Shown here: positions 9,715-20,422 of the stretch, in pieces
Numbering within the stretch: the first letter of the stretch is position 1
Layout: each line of letters starts with the position of its first letter
Assembly (NCBI GenBank): GCA_016800925.1
Contig: JABCPU010000657.1
Location: 1-32,192, forward strand
From: Suillus spraguei
Taxonomy: Eukaryota > Basidiomycota > Agaricomycetes > Boletales > Suillaceae
Direction of reading: 5' to 3'
Length of the DNA stretch: 32,192 nt
Translations under genes and position numbers: made by a program
Notes under the pieces: model-generated
The model's database searches: none
What the model saw: the letters and a program-made list of their open reading frames with translations, nothing else
What the model was told of the DNA's origin: nothing

Positions 9715-12018
9715 GAATGGATAAAGACATAATCGCCCAAGTGGTGGTAAAGCAGAAGCCTTGATATGATTACGCGGCTCACTGAGCTCCTAACCCTATG
9801 CTATGGTCACGACTCACGAGGGAACGATGAACCTCACCTACATATCTATTATGTAATATCACTCTGTTTTGATTATGACGTAAAATATTCCTTTGTAGTA
9901 CTTATATCAGTGTAAGTCCGAAAGGCAGGGGGTACATGTGTAAGAACGGATTATAAGTTGCGTAGGCGACGCACTGTCTCCCGTGCATATATAATCAAGG
10001 ACAACGCTCGGCACTACTAGCTTAAAACCCTTACCGTTTATATACGATCAACAAACGGCTCCAAGACTCCAGAGTCGATAGAGAGCTCGGGTACACATAC
10101 TAAATGTGCAAAGCTAATGACTTGTGCGTGTAGTGTATTCCCATCTTCGTCGATGACATTGACGTCTCCTCCTTGTTTCCTCCTATGTTCAGGAGCGATT
10201 TTTTTACAGATCGAAGATACTTTGACCTATTCAAGACGTTTAGTAGTTGGCGGCAAATGCATAGTTAGGTCGTCCCAGATGCATCCCAGACGTAATCTGC
10301 ATTTTTCTGCAGTGCATGGTCTAATGTGAACACGTGCCAGCATTGAGAACATGCATCACGAATGAGTCAGCATCGTAAGTGCAAAATTTTAAAGCGGTGC
10401 ATTTGCATCGCTCTAGGATTTCCGCTGTCTGTCCACGTTGTTCACGTTACTTTTCAATTCCAACAAGGAGGACGACGAATGAACATGAAGACCCACATTA
10501 TTGCACTGACAAATAATTTCAATTTCCTTGAATGAAGCACTGAGATTTACCCCTTACTAGGAGAACATCGACCCGTTTGGCACACGTTTGCAATTCTGCA
10601 GGCGATTCAATTTTGAACCACGAGCAGTACTCACCGAGTCGCCGGACACCTCAAATTCTAGCCTTTCCATTTCCAATCTTCAAATGAGCTACCTGGTTTG
10701 GTCTCGATGCTAAGAGCGACTTACGACGACCTCGTTACTATTGCTGGAAATGCTTGCTGATCATGCGCCGTGGTTCTAGCGTTATTAATGCGACTGCACG
10801 AAAGTGCCACGATTTGCGTTCTTTGGAGTCCGTTGATGATCGTGGTCGATCAGTTTCTCCGAAGTCCGTAGTCACGGTAGCCTGGTACAGTTAACAAAGA
10901 AAATGAACGGCGAAGGTATCCAGGATGGTTTGATGTACGACGAGGTAGGTTTTCAGACAGCTTCTGCAAGTGGACATCTTGATATCGTAGGGACGACTAG
11001 TTGCTTTTCCAACGAACCCAGAGGCTCAACCGTCTATCGCCAGGTGAAGTTTTGAAGCCTGACTTGGAGGCCTGAGGATGAAGCCTATTCTGAAATGAGA
11101 ACAGTCAGGGAATCAATCATTACCCAACAATGCCCACCCAAAAATCAGGTGTTCATTACTCCTGTCATTGACTACGAGACGGTGACGTGCTGCCTTTGTC
11201 ACAGAGAACATCTCGCTAACGTGAATGATAATGTTGTAGTGGCTTTGCAAACCGGTGATGTGGAATGCGTTGTGACTATGGCGATCTGTCTTTCTTTGCG
11301 ATAATTTGAGCTGAACGTTCTAGACTATTATTTAGAGTCTCGTTGATGCTTTTTTTCAGATGGCCAAGCAGGGATAATAGGATATGGAAACGAGTCCACC
11401 GCTCACGAACAAAAAAGTCTATGCCCGTGTTGCGTGGTAAAATTAACGTCTGCTACTATAACAGCTCCCACGCCGCTTACATCTACTAGGATCAAGCGCC
11501 TTGCCTTTCATTTGACTCTTGGACTACATCGATGCTTCATCTCAAGCTGTTATACTTTGTCTTTCGGGTGCGTTGTTATTCCGCAGCTGGCCCTTGGCCG
11601 GGTGGCTTGGTGGAAATCGTCATGGAAGCTACGTACCTAATTCTGACAACACTGGCACGCTTGGCCATCGTCCTCTCAACTGAGTTATACTTTCGGCAGC
11701 GGAAATTCAATGATCCTCTGGCCATGGACGACATGCTCAGTTGAAGGCCAAGGCCATGTGAAACTGGCTCATATTCGGTGGATGTGGTTTTGTTTACTAA
11801 CCGACGAAAATTTCACCGTCCAGGCGTTGGCAACTTGCCAGTCCACGAGGCTGGAATCCCTATCAATTGGTATTCGGGCAGCTGGAACGATGGCCCTCCT
11901 GGCAAGTTCGTTCAGAAATTATATATACTGTCTGGGCTTCGCAACTATTCCCCGCTCCTCAGATACTCTGGTCTGCAAGTGTAACTATCACAATCATCGC
12001 TTCATCACTATCATATCA
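9715..12018. other. Long interval with no confident gene; left part of zinc-finger repeat unit A
   Basis: About 2.3 kb. Short frames at 10117-10329, 11095-11304 and 11434-12075 have no recognisable domains. Stretches at about 10920-10990 and 11583-11920 resemble sequences upstream of the third zinc-finger gene (about 17110-17180 and 17757-18170), so the right half belongs to the tandem repeat. The region just right of 9715 should contain the Nas6-like promoter. I see no intact gene here. Confidence 0.5.
11812..11826 (+). repeat. 15-nt direct repeat upstream of zinc-finger copy A
   Basis: TTCACCGTCCAGGCG occurs here and twice upstream of copy C (17976-17990 and 18050-18064). It is part of a longer conserved upstream block that lies 170-250 nt before the start codons. 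Confidence 0.8.
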
Positions 12019-12420
12019 ATGCCCACTTACAACTATTCGAGCAACGGAGTACCTCCCTCCTCTGTGAGTTGTTAATCTTCTTACATGATATCATTGCGAT
12101 TAAATTGACGCTTGCAGCATGTTCTCGGAGAAACATTTCAATGTTTTTGGGATTGTGGACAAGGATTGCATTGCAATGCCTTGATTTGTGGCTACGATCT
12201 TTCCAAGCACCTGCGTGAGGTTCATGGAATTCACGGGTCGGACAAAACTCGCGTTTACTGCCTATGGAATTCTTGCAATAAGGATGTCAACAAGGAGTGT
12301 CTCACGAGGCACGTCGAGGAAATTCATATGAGGATTGTGTACATGTGCGAGTGCCACAGTACATTCTCGCGCAAAGATACTCTCAACAATCACAAGAAAA
12401 CATGTCCTAGTCAACATTAA
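12019..12420 (+). CDS. Small C2H2 zinc-finger protein, copy A
   Basis: A 115-residue protein made almost entirely of three zinc-finger-like modules; possibly nucleic-acid binding, function unknown. Exon 1 is 12019-12063 (MPTYNYSSNGVPPSS), the intron 12064-12117 (54 nt, GTGAGT...GCAG) and exon 2 12118-12420. Module 1 is CFWDCGQGLHC then HLREVH, with an unusually wide Cys spacing. Module 2 is CLWNSC then RHVEEIH, a classical C-x4-C / H-x4-H finger. Module 3 is CEC...NHKKTC, a shortened C2HC form with only one residue between the Cys where copies B and C have two. It is the first of three homologous genes in the same orientation (see 15192 and 18224) and shares upstream sequence with them. The start is chosen because it is the nearest ATG with a good intron and parallels copy B. 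Additional 5' exons cannot be excluded. Confidence 0.72.
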
Positions 12421-15191
12421 TAAGGGAGTCTTTTTACGCAGGACCCCGTGCTATCTACCTTCTGTACCCATGGCTTCAGTTAGGGCTTCTGTTGGCTATG
12501 TTGTTTATGATCTGATGCACTTATTATTTTGCTCTATATATGTTACTTACCCTGGTGGTGATATAGTTTAGTAAACCGTATTTCAAATACATACCAAATT
12601 GATTGGTTACATGTGATGACTTGAAGGCTTGGTAGATGACATCTCTTACTGTGCTGTGTAATTGTGTCTAACAGCGTCGAACGCCGGGTCTATAAGTATG
12701 TAATCTGATCGATTTGATCGTCATTCTAAGTGTGAAATTGAACGATATACGTCGATTCTTTCAAGTGACGCCCATAGGTTATGTACTACAGATGATTTAC
12801 AGAAACAAAGCGGAAGAGAATCTACTTCAATCATTAGAGCGCTAGATAAAATGGAAAGGATTGCATTATAACGTACCATGCTGCATTCAAAGCGCAAGCA
12901 ATCCGGCTCAACAGGACCTCAGGCCTCATCCCCAATCACGAGTACGGGAGCACAAGTTACACAGACAAAGTCGGGTGGTGTGGTGAAGATGAACGATTGT
13001 AGGACAGAGGTTCAAGCTTCAAGTTCAAGCTCAAGTTTAGTACCACGTCGGTGATACTTTTGACTCCTCACCAAATATCACTGGAAGATGATACTTATAT
13101 CCTGACACACCCGAAACCACAGATTCAAACTTCTGGCGTAGCACCTCCCTGCAGGCCTGAAGATTCAGATCTAACAGCTTCACTAATACATAATGGTAAA
13201 GCCAACATTGTTTTAAATAGCGTCAACGAACAGCTTCAACGAAGTCTGACTGGCGCAGGGTGGCAACAACCTTGTAGCAGTAGAACTGTTGTTTCGACAC
13301 AGAAAGGAGTCCGTATTCTGAGGCACGTCCACCTAACTCCCATTTTAACGAACGAGGCAGTCACTTGTCAAACATGACATCATCGGTGAATACTGCAAGC
13401 TCGAAGGAGATTCAATACCGTTGGACGGCCATGAATGAGCCTGCAGTTCTTGCACATTCCTGACACAAGTTGCAACCTCCAAGTCGATCGAAGGCAACAC
13501 TACTTGTTGACATGGCATTGCAAGGTCGCGAAGGACGATGGATGACCGCTGAGTGAAGATGAATGCCCGTCGACAACCAGCGTTGAGCCAAAGATGGACT
13601 CGTCACTTATCCTCTTTCAAAAGTTCGAAGTTCGTAGCAAGAGATTCGGAGTTGTAAAATGTTGGATTTCGCGGATGGGATCGCAATTGATGATGACAAA
13701 TTTCCTACATTTATTATGACCGCGCATCACCGACGGCGTCACCTGCCTCATCAGTACTATACATCCTCGGAGCAGTAAGTAGCAGGTTCATCTGTAGAGT
13801 CCTTTGACTGCTTTGGGATACTTTTGGAGTGTACAAAAGCGCTGACGGTCACGTAACCCTTTTGCTAGTAATTTTCGGAAGACCATCGACCCTTTGGCAA
13901 ATTTTGTAACCCCAGTAACGATTAGGATCCTCAACCCGATGACTCGTGGGGCTGGCAGGAGCATTTCCCTAGTTTCGAATTTTTATGATTTTCCTGGTTC
14001 AATGGATTTCGATGCAGGTTCGAGAACGGCTTATGACGATATCCTTAACATTTGCCGGAAGTCAGTCATTAACACGGGCGTACGAGACTGCGGGGCCAAT
14101 TGCGCACATTTATGAACAGATGATCCCTTTGATCATGTACAAGTTTCTTCTCTCTCAAGTTTAATGTGACCTTGCATATACGCCAACGTTTGGCGTTGGC
14201 GACAAGGTGGCATCCAGGAAAGCTTGTGGTCCGGTTCCAACTTCGTTACTGGGGCAGAGAGGTACTTGCCCGACGAAGGCGCAGATGGCTAAGGGCTTTC
14301 TGCGGGGTCGCGAATTCACTATCAATATTGCAGGGGTTCGGCCTATTCTCAGCTGAAATCGGCTGAGGAATTAGCAATACTCACCTGCAGTCTTTTGTAC
14401 GTCCCTCATAGACTACTCCGATGTTGCTTTGATGTATTGTCTTGTTCCGATAGGCCCTTGCGTAGATCATCTTGCATTGTTGGGAGCGCATAGTCGCGGT
14501 GGCACGGCGGTGCGTGTCTTTTCAACAACACCCAAGCTGATTGGTCCGCTCACAGTTCTGTCGATGCTGCTATCCGATGGTTTTGATACAGTAAGGATTG
14601 GATAAAAGCGGGCTCACCTCAAGAATTACTAGCATTACGAGTGGGCTGAGTATTGACGCCCCGATAACGTCAAGGACTGATTTTACCACGCACGTCATAC
14701 ACTTCAAGCTCCTTTCCCTCCTGGTTTTGAAATATAATATCTGCTTCCTTTGGCTTCTGGCTGGTCCGCAGCAGTTCATTAGCCGATTGGTGTTAGCCAG
14801 TTGGTGGTGGCAATTGAAATGGAAGCCCTCCTAGTCGGGACATGGCACGTCGGGCTTACCCTCCACTAAGATATGGATATGTTGTTTTCAATGGAATTTT
14901 ATTTCTTCAGGTTTTTTTTTAGAATTATTCACCCGTACTCACCGGCGAAATTGACATCATAGATGGTATGCTCCGCATATGGTTTGTTTCTCAACCAATG
15001 AAGAAATTACGCAATCCGAGAGCCCATTCCTAGCATTCCACCGGGCTGCCAACCCATGAGGCCGCGGGCTGGTTTTCGAGGATTTAGGACGATGGCGTCG
15101 CCAGAAATTTTGTGCGGAGTAATAAAGCCTCCCTCAAACGCCTCAATCTAAAGAAGATACATTCGTTACAACTATTACCTTCAACACCATT
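12421..15191. repeat. Diverged tandem repeat unit leading to zinc-finger copy B
   Basis: About 2.8 kb between zinc-finger genes A and B. Blocks recur in the same order about 2.9-3.0 kb further right, before copy C. Examples: CGGATGGGATCGC...GATGACAAATTT (about 13670) against CGGATGGACGATGACAAATTT (about 16705); ACCATCGACCCTTTGGCAAAT (about 13880) against ACCATTGACTCTTTGGCAAAT (about 16802); and CAGCTGAAATCGGCTGAGG (about 14350) against CAGCTGAGATCAGGC (about 17290). Apart from a weak two-exon candidate at 12878-13377, no gene is recognised. Identity was judged by eye and is patchy, with indels. Confidence 0.6.
12878..13377 (+). CDS. Hypothetical two-exon protein (weak candidate)
   Basis: No family recognised. 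An ATG at 12878 opens a 54-codon exon (to 13039) that starts MLHSKRKQSGSTGPQ and ends in a Ser run (EVQASSSSSSL). A GTACCA donor at 13040 and an ACCACAG acceptor at 13122 join it in phase with 13123-13377, giving 138 residues. The composition is Ser/Thr/Gln-rich and probably disordered. The Ser run is encoded by a CAAGTT/CAAGCT-type simple repeat at about 13010-13037. It lies between zinc-finger copies A and B, and I saw no matching copy before copy C. It could be a chance frame. Confidence 0.22.
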
Positions 15192-15587
15192 ATGTCGTCC
15201 AACAACGGTTTTTTCCCAGTACCGGTATCTGTAAGTTTTAAGTCCTCAAACCGGGCATCACTGACATTGGATTGATACTCCTCGGGCTATTCTTTTGTCT
15301 AGTGTATGTGGAACAGACCAGATGGCTCGCGCTGCGACTACCTATTTTTTGCCCACGAACTCTCTACTCACCTCCGCGAATATCATGGAATTCGGGGTGC
15401 GGACAAGTTGCGCGTCCACTGTTGTTGGAATGGATGCCACAAGGAGCTCAAGAAAGAAAGCCTCTCTAGGCATGTGGAGGAAAAGCACCTCATGATCATG
15501 TATCCTTGCAACACCTGTAACAAGACTTTTACGCGCGAATACAATCTCAGACATCACAAGAAAAATTGCCCGGCTCAGGAGCAGTAG
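15192..15587 (+). CDS. Small C2H2 zinc-finger protein, copy B
   Basis: A 107-residue paralogue of the copies at 12019 and 18224. Exon 1 is 15192-15230 (MSSNNGFFPVPVS), the intron 15231-15302 (72 nt) and exon 2 15303-15587. Module 1 is CMWNRPDGSRC then HLREYH. A shared linker GIRGADK follows. Module 2 is CCWNGC then RHVEEKH (C-x4-C / H-x4-H). Module 3 is CNTCNKTFTREYNLRHHKKNC (C-x2-C-x12-H-x4-C). All metal-binding positions are kept, and the frame is open between aligned residues although the DNA differs clearly from the other copies, which suggests selection on the protein. Sequence similarity continues past the stop codon (CTTTCTTTCACATACG against CTTTCTCGTATGACTG after copy C). Molecular role unknown; nucleic-acid or protein binding is inferred only from the finger type. 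Confidence 0.78.
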
Positions 15588-16366
15588 ATGTGAGGTCTAG
15601 TCGTGACTTTCTTTCACATACGCCCGACTGATTTGCGATTTCAGTGTTGTTTCGGTGGTCTTAGATGTCAGGAAAAGGAACCGTGTGGATATTTAGTGAT
15701 GTTCCAAGCCTTCATTGTTGACTCGCTCAAATAGTTCTGGTCTTTCTCACTTCAGTTCGTGCTTCTTTGAACATGTGTATGGACTCTATGCTACTTTGGT
15801 AAATCTCCATGTCAGTGTGTCACTGTTACAATGTCACACCACAGTGACAGGTTTTGTACAAGTGAATGATCCCTCGGGCTTCAGCACTGCAGCGCTCAAC
15901 CTGCCTTGTTTACACTATTTTCAATGCGGGTATAACTTCTGTTTTCAGTTCTGCTGTCATGTCCGAAGCGTTCGGATGCCCTCATATCCAACCAAGAATG
16001 TCGACATACTAACCGGAACACGCACTTCGCTTGATGGTTAATCAAATAACTCTAATTGACGCCTGCATCCATACATAGGTAATAGACGATCAATATCCTG
16101 GAGCGATCATCGGGTAGCTAGCTGAATTCAAGATCTTCCGCCCGAGAATCAGTTGAATGACTCCGATCTTCTGCTTCGCAGTAAAAACTGACGATCTATG
16201 TGACGAGAAGAGGATAGATCAAAAAGCAGTCATTCATTTGCGATTATGAGTTGGTGATATCACTGATTCTTGCATGAAACGATGCGCTACAAGCACTCTT
16301 GCTAATGATACTTTGCGGGCTTCATGATGAATGAGCAACTAATATTGTGGCAATGGTTAGTCATTG

Positions 16367-16382
16367 ACACAGTCGACTGTGT
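16367..16382. repeat. Perfect 16-nt palindrome
   Basis: ACACAGTCGACTGTGT is its own reverse complement. It lies in noncoding sequence between zinc-finger copies B and C. It could be a dimeric transcription-factor site or chance. Confidence 0.6.
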
Positions 16383-17975
16383 TCACTGTCATACCGTATT
16401 GCGTGCCATAGAGATCAGTGTGAATTTGTTGATTCATCCTATGCGAGGCCTTGTCAGCCGTTAGAGGGCGTATCGATAGCACGATAGTACATGTTGTGGA
16501 CGTCGTCGTACTTCAAATTTTCGGTTCCCGACCCGGCCCCGCCATAAAGTTCGAAGATGAACTTGTTGAAAGCCATAAGCTCTGGATATACTCTGAATCG
16601 CCCACCTCTATGACAACGCACAAGCCTTGGCGCAACCTTGGCGTGCTTGAAAATTGATCATTCGGAGTTGAAATTGGGAATTTGAGCGTCCGAGTCAATA
16701 TCGCGGATGGACGATGACAAATTTGCTAGTGTCGTTCAATATACTATTATGATGATCATGAATTCATACGATGATCCCTTTCAGTCCCTTTGGTTTTGGG
16801 ATACCATTGACTCTTTGGCAAATGTGCGTGTTGCGACTCTGAAGACGGGTTAGCGAAACTTGGAACCACAGGTACCTGTCGAGCATCTTCCATGATCCGA
16901 CATTCTACCATCTTTATTTGTCGATTGAGCTATCTGGTAGCCATATCATGATACAAAAGACAGGTGGATGATTCTGTCTCGTAATACTTGGCCTCGTTAA
17001 CACATGCAGGTGAGTCCCCCGGTTTTGCTTCCTCAGTTGTCACGGTCGGACATGATTGGTTTTCTCAGTCTCTAGAGTCCTTGTAATAGTCTGAGGTGAC
17101 TATCCCGATAAAAATCGCTCAGGTGGTTCGACGTCAATGAGGGGCTGGGTTCCAAAAGAGCTTTGTCGTTCTGACATCGTAATCCCGCAGCATTGGTTGC
17201 CTGATTGCGACGCCAATCTAGCCAGAAGTCAAGGGTTTGTCCGCAAGGTAATGTATTTCATGGTTAGTCTTGCCTGAATGTCTCATTTTCAGCTGAGATC
17301 AGGCATTAAGGATTCAGCAATGCTTACCCGCAATCAGGTCTTCATCACTGCTATCATAAAATAGTGCTAGATGTGCATGTTTGACGTACCATCTTTGCAA
17401 CAGAAGCTCGTGGAGAACGTCTCGGTATCACGATGAACATCATAGTGCACACAACTGCAGTGACATGATGGTGCGCCTGTCCCTCAACAATTCCCGAGTT
17501 GATGAGATTACTTGCTGGGGTCTTATCGACGCCGTTATCCGATTGTCTTTATTAATTTGCAAGTAGGGCTACCAAAGTCAAATCATTTCAAGAACAGCTG
17601 GTGTTGTGTGTAAGTTGCTATTTACTAGCGTTTGATAGCGTTGGCAAATACTAAATTTACCGTGTGTTACGTATGCGACCAACCTTTTTCCGTCTGTTTC
17701 CTGAACTCTGATATCGCAGCCCAGTTATTGACTTTGGAGTCAGATTTTTGGTTCCAATGCGGCCCTTGGCCGGTTGGCAGGTGAAATTGCAATGGAAGCT
17801 ACATCCTAATCCTGACATGGCACGCCTAGCCATCCTCCGAGTCATTGTCGTCCGACCAAGTTTCCAGCAACTGATGCTATTCGAATTTTTGTGACCCCGC
17901 GTATTCGACGGCATACATTGGTACCACGCCGCTTTGAGGTCATGTTGATATGGCACCTGATGCGTATCTCATCAC

Positions 17976-18064
17976 TTCACCGTCCAGGCGCCATGTCTGA
18001 CACCTTCAGCCTGGCGAAACCGGTGGCTGTCGACCAAAAAAATAAAACGTTCACCGTCCAGGCG
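17976..18064 (+). repeat. Doubled 15-nt repeat upstream of zinc-finger copy C
   Basis: TTCACCGTCCAGGCG is found at 17976-17990 and again at 18050-18064, a spacing of 74 nt. It also occurs once upstream of copy A. The second copy aligns best with the copy A site by its flanks (CGACCAAAA.. against CGACGAAAA..). It ends about 160 nt before the ATG. Confidence 0.8.
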
Positions 18065-18223
18065 CATTTACCTGGCTCCCCGCCAGCCTACTTTATGGCT
18101 TGCAGTCCCCTCCAGGCTGGGATCCGGAGAAATGGAATGGTGGGCCTCCTTGCAAATTCTTTCTGATACAAAAAGGCGGACTAAGGCGCTCCATTACGAA
18201 GTGAGCACAACCTCACTACTACT

Positions 18224-18541
18224 ATGGCGTATGTCCATTCTCCCGACGAATTATTTCAATGTATGTGGGTTGGTGAATATGGGTTACACTGCAATGACTT
18301 GATCTTTGGGCGCGACACGTCGGTTCATCTCCGAAACTGTCATGGAATTAGGGGTGCGGACGAGTTGCTTGTGCGTTGCTGCTGGGAGGGCTGTACAGAA
18401 ACAGTGAAGAAAGAAAGCATCACCCGGCATGTGCAAGCAGTGCATCTCGGGATCGCGTATCCTTGCAACATTTGCAACAAGGCATTCACGCGCACAAGCA
18501 ACCTAGAAGCGCACAAGAGAAACTGCCGGATCCCGCAGTAA
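18224..18541 (+). CDS. Small C2H2 zinc-finger protein, copy C (intronless)
   Basis: A 105-residue paralogue of copies A and B in one uninterrupted frame from ATG 18224 to TAA 18541. Module 1 is CMWVGEYGLHC then HLRNCH. The linker GIRGADE follows. Module 2 is CCWEGC then RHVQAVH. Module 3 is CNICNKAFTRTSNLEAHKRNC. The N terminus MAYVHSPDELFQ runs directly into module 1, where copies A and B have an intron, so the intron has been lost here or the first exon replaced. All zinc ligands are kept. It has the best match to a standard finger in module 3. Similarity with copy B continues about 100 nt into the 3' flank. Function unknown. The same gene family, orientation and flanks as the other two make tandem duplication the simple explanation. 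Confidence 0.8.
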   Translation: MAYVHSPDELFQCMWVGEYGLHCNDLIFGRDTSVHLRNCHGIRGADELLVRCCWEGCTETVKKESITRHVQAVHLGIAYPCNICNKAFTRTSNLEAHKRNCRIPQ

Positions 18542-20315
18542 ATGTCAGGACTTCCTTTCTCGTATGACTGGCTACGCTGATTCCTTGATTTTAGGGAGTG
18601 ATGGATGGTGTCAATTCAATAGTGATTTGAGGTTATGTGGATGCTAGAGCTCTCGTGCGTCTAAAACGGCCGGCGGGAACGGCGGACTGACGAAGAAACA
18701 TCACGTCGGGGCATCCGCAGGGACGGAGAAGCAGAGGGGCACAGGTGTTCCCTCTCCTAGAATGTCATACTACTACATATGTTATTCTCATCAAATGGGC
18801 AAATTTTGGATTTAAAAAAACGCCGGAGCAGGCTACTGAGAGCTGCAGTACTTCTTATTTGACTAGTCGGTTCTTATTTTCAGTGCCGTATCGCAGCATT
18901 TACCATGGCATCTTGACGTCAGTTAGGATTCATGTACTGCAGTCAAACGTCAGTATTTTATTTGATATCTGCGGGGTGGTAAGATGTTATAGTGTGTATA
19001 GCAAATTAACGAGCGAACTTATCGAATTGAATGCACATATATGTATTACATAACGAGCACTGACGCGCTGCTTATCTCGTCTCCAGACTTTTGTGCGTGG
19101 AAGTTGCTTCTGCTAAACTGCTCTAATTTAGTGTCCGAAGCATTTAATTTTTTACACCCTCTAAGATCTGCCATAGGGTATCTATGCCTTTCGCTTCAAG
19201 TTAACCACGAGCGGCACTAACGCTATACTTGCGAGTAAAACTGACGGTCTAAAATGGGCTCACTTGCGTGGTACGCGTTTTTCCTTAAAGTACCATTACA
19301 ATTGAGGCTGCAGCTCGTTGAATTAGTACCTTCTGACCGAAAGGCACGCACTCCGAAAACTATGGAAACCAATGATTCGTACAACGGGATACATGCCAGT
19401 GGTGACTGGGTGTGTGGTATCATTGCCAATGTGCTCAAGCCATATAACGGCGGTCCCCGTAAGGTTGTGGAGTGTTTCGTTAGTGAAGTAGAATGTACGG
19501 AAAACATTTCCACCCTTCTAGTCCGTGTCGAGCCGAGGAGTGACAGTATGAATTTGAACACAAGTAGCCGGCATGGTGAGAAGCATAGACTAACAAGCCG
19601 AACGTGTATAAATTCTGCAGCAAAATTGTTGAGCTTTCTGAACGCTGGCCTTTCGGTTGTGTATGAGCTCGATACATAGACAGAGATTGGCCTTGTTGCT
19701 CAAATGGGGAAGCCAGTGTTATCAATACGCCGATTTCATTTGTGGTGGGAAGGATACCTCGTAACGAAAGTTTCCATGTCTGGCTTGCAGAGGATGGTAA
19801 TAACAAGAGTTCGGTCCAGAAAGGTGGCATTCCGACTTGACAGGGTATGAAGAGATGAAGAAATATAAATGATCATCTGGGAGTTAGATATTGACTCTCA
19901 TGTGTTGGTCCTGTGACTCCTGTCCTCGACTCCTGGCGGCCCAGCTCAAACTGTGTACACCTGAAATCATTGGGATTGTGAGAAGAGCTCACTTGCTAAG
20001 CGTTGAGCAGCAATTTGGTATGCACTCCTAGTGATACTGCTCGATCTTAAATTAATATCATTATGATGTACTAGCTGCTAGCTTACCGTCAGCGCTTGAG
20101 CCTGAGTCTAGAACCAGATTCAAAGTTCTCCCAATGGATAAGGTTATTATAGAATAGAAAAATCCGGATTATCAATTTCTTGCTATTAGCTTGAAGAGTC
20201 CAGTGACTCACAACGAGCCGCTCAAGCGAGTCAGTGAAGATTCCAGTGCACAGTAACTCGAACAGTTGGCGAGTACATTGACTCGTCTTCCGATTGTGGG
20301 AACCGCTACATTTAT
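18542..20315. other. Intergenic, no recognised gene
   Basis: About 1.8 kb. The first 100 nt are the 3' flank shared with zinc-finger copy B. An ATG-initiated 141-codon frame on the + strand at 19254-19679 overlaps minus-strand frames over the same stretch. None shows a domain, and the + frame was not seen to splice into anything larger. Nothing else is recognised. Confidence 0.45.
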
Positions 20316-20330
20316 AACCCTAACCCTAAA
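20316..20330 (+). promoter_or_regulatory. Telomere-like element AACCCTAACCCTAAA upstream of the TFIIH gene
   Basis: Two and a half units of the CCCTAA/TTAGGG type lie 92 nt before the likely Tfb2 start codon. Fungal telomeres commonly use TTAGGG, and in several fungi Tbf1-like factors bind such short arrays in promoters of housekeeping genes. A promoter element is therefore more likely than a fossil telomere. This is inferred from position and sequence only. Confidence 0.5.
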
Positions 20331-20422
20331 ATGGTTCTCACCGCTCATTGCGGTGACTCCAGACTCCAAGCTTCAGCTTCAAGTTGGGTCCTTCCATGAC
20401 CCCGAGAAAAATATAATCGAGC

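Larger units (their letters stand above)
15588..18223. repeat. Diverged tandem repeat unit leading to zinc-finger copy C
   Basis: About 2.6 kb whose ordered blocks match the interval before copy B, as listed at 12421. Its last 470 nt also match sequence before copy A: GGCCCTTGGCCGGTTGGCAGG at about 17760 against GGCCCTTGGCCGGGTGGCTTGG at about 11588, and GAATGGTGGGCCTCCTTGC against GAACGATGGCCCTCCTGGC. A frame at 15715-16041 and several shorter ones show no domain. I see no intact gene. Confidence 0.6.

Noticed and set aside
10100..10740. Possible F-box/leucine-rich-repeat remnant on the minus strand
   Set aside because: Only short suggestive words (LQTCAKRVDVL) in broken frames; not enough to name a family.
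10909..11060. Ankyrin-like words (ASASGHLDIV) in a + strand frame
   Set aside because: One short match without repeat periodicity; the same stretch aligns better as noncoding repeat DNA with about 17110-17180.
11434..12075. Overlapping + strand frames upstream of zinc-finger copy A
   Set aside because: They overlap one another in different frames and correspond to the repeated upstream noncoding block also present before copy C.
13003..13037. CAAGTT/CAAGCT short tandem repeat as a microsatellite element
   Set aside because: Only about five imperfect units; treated as simple sequence encoding a Ser run in the weak candidate gene.
19254..19679. 141-codon ATG frame on the + strand
   Set aside because: No domain or motif; the opposite strand is open over much of the same stretch, which suggests a composition effect. 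Mentioned only in the intergenic entry.
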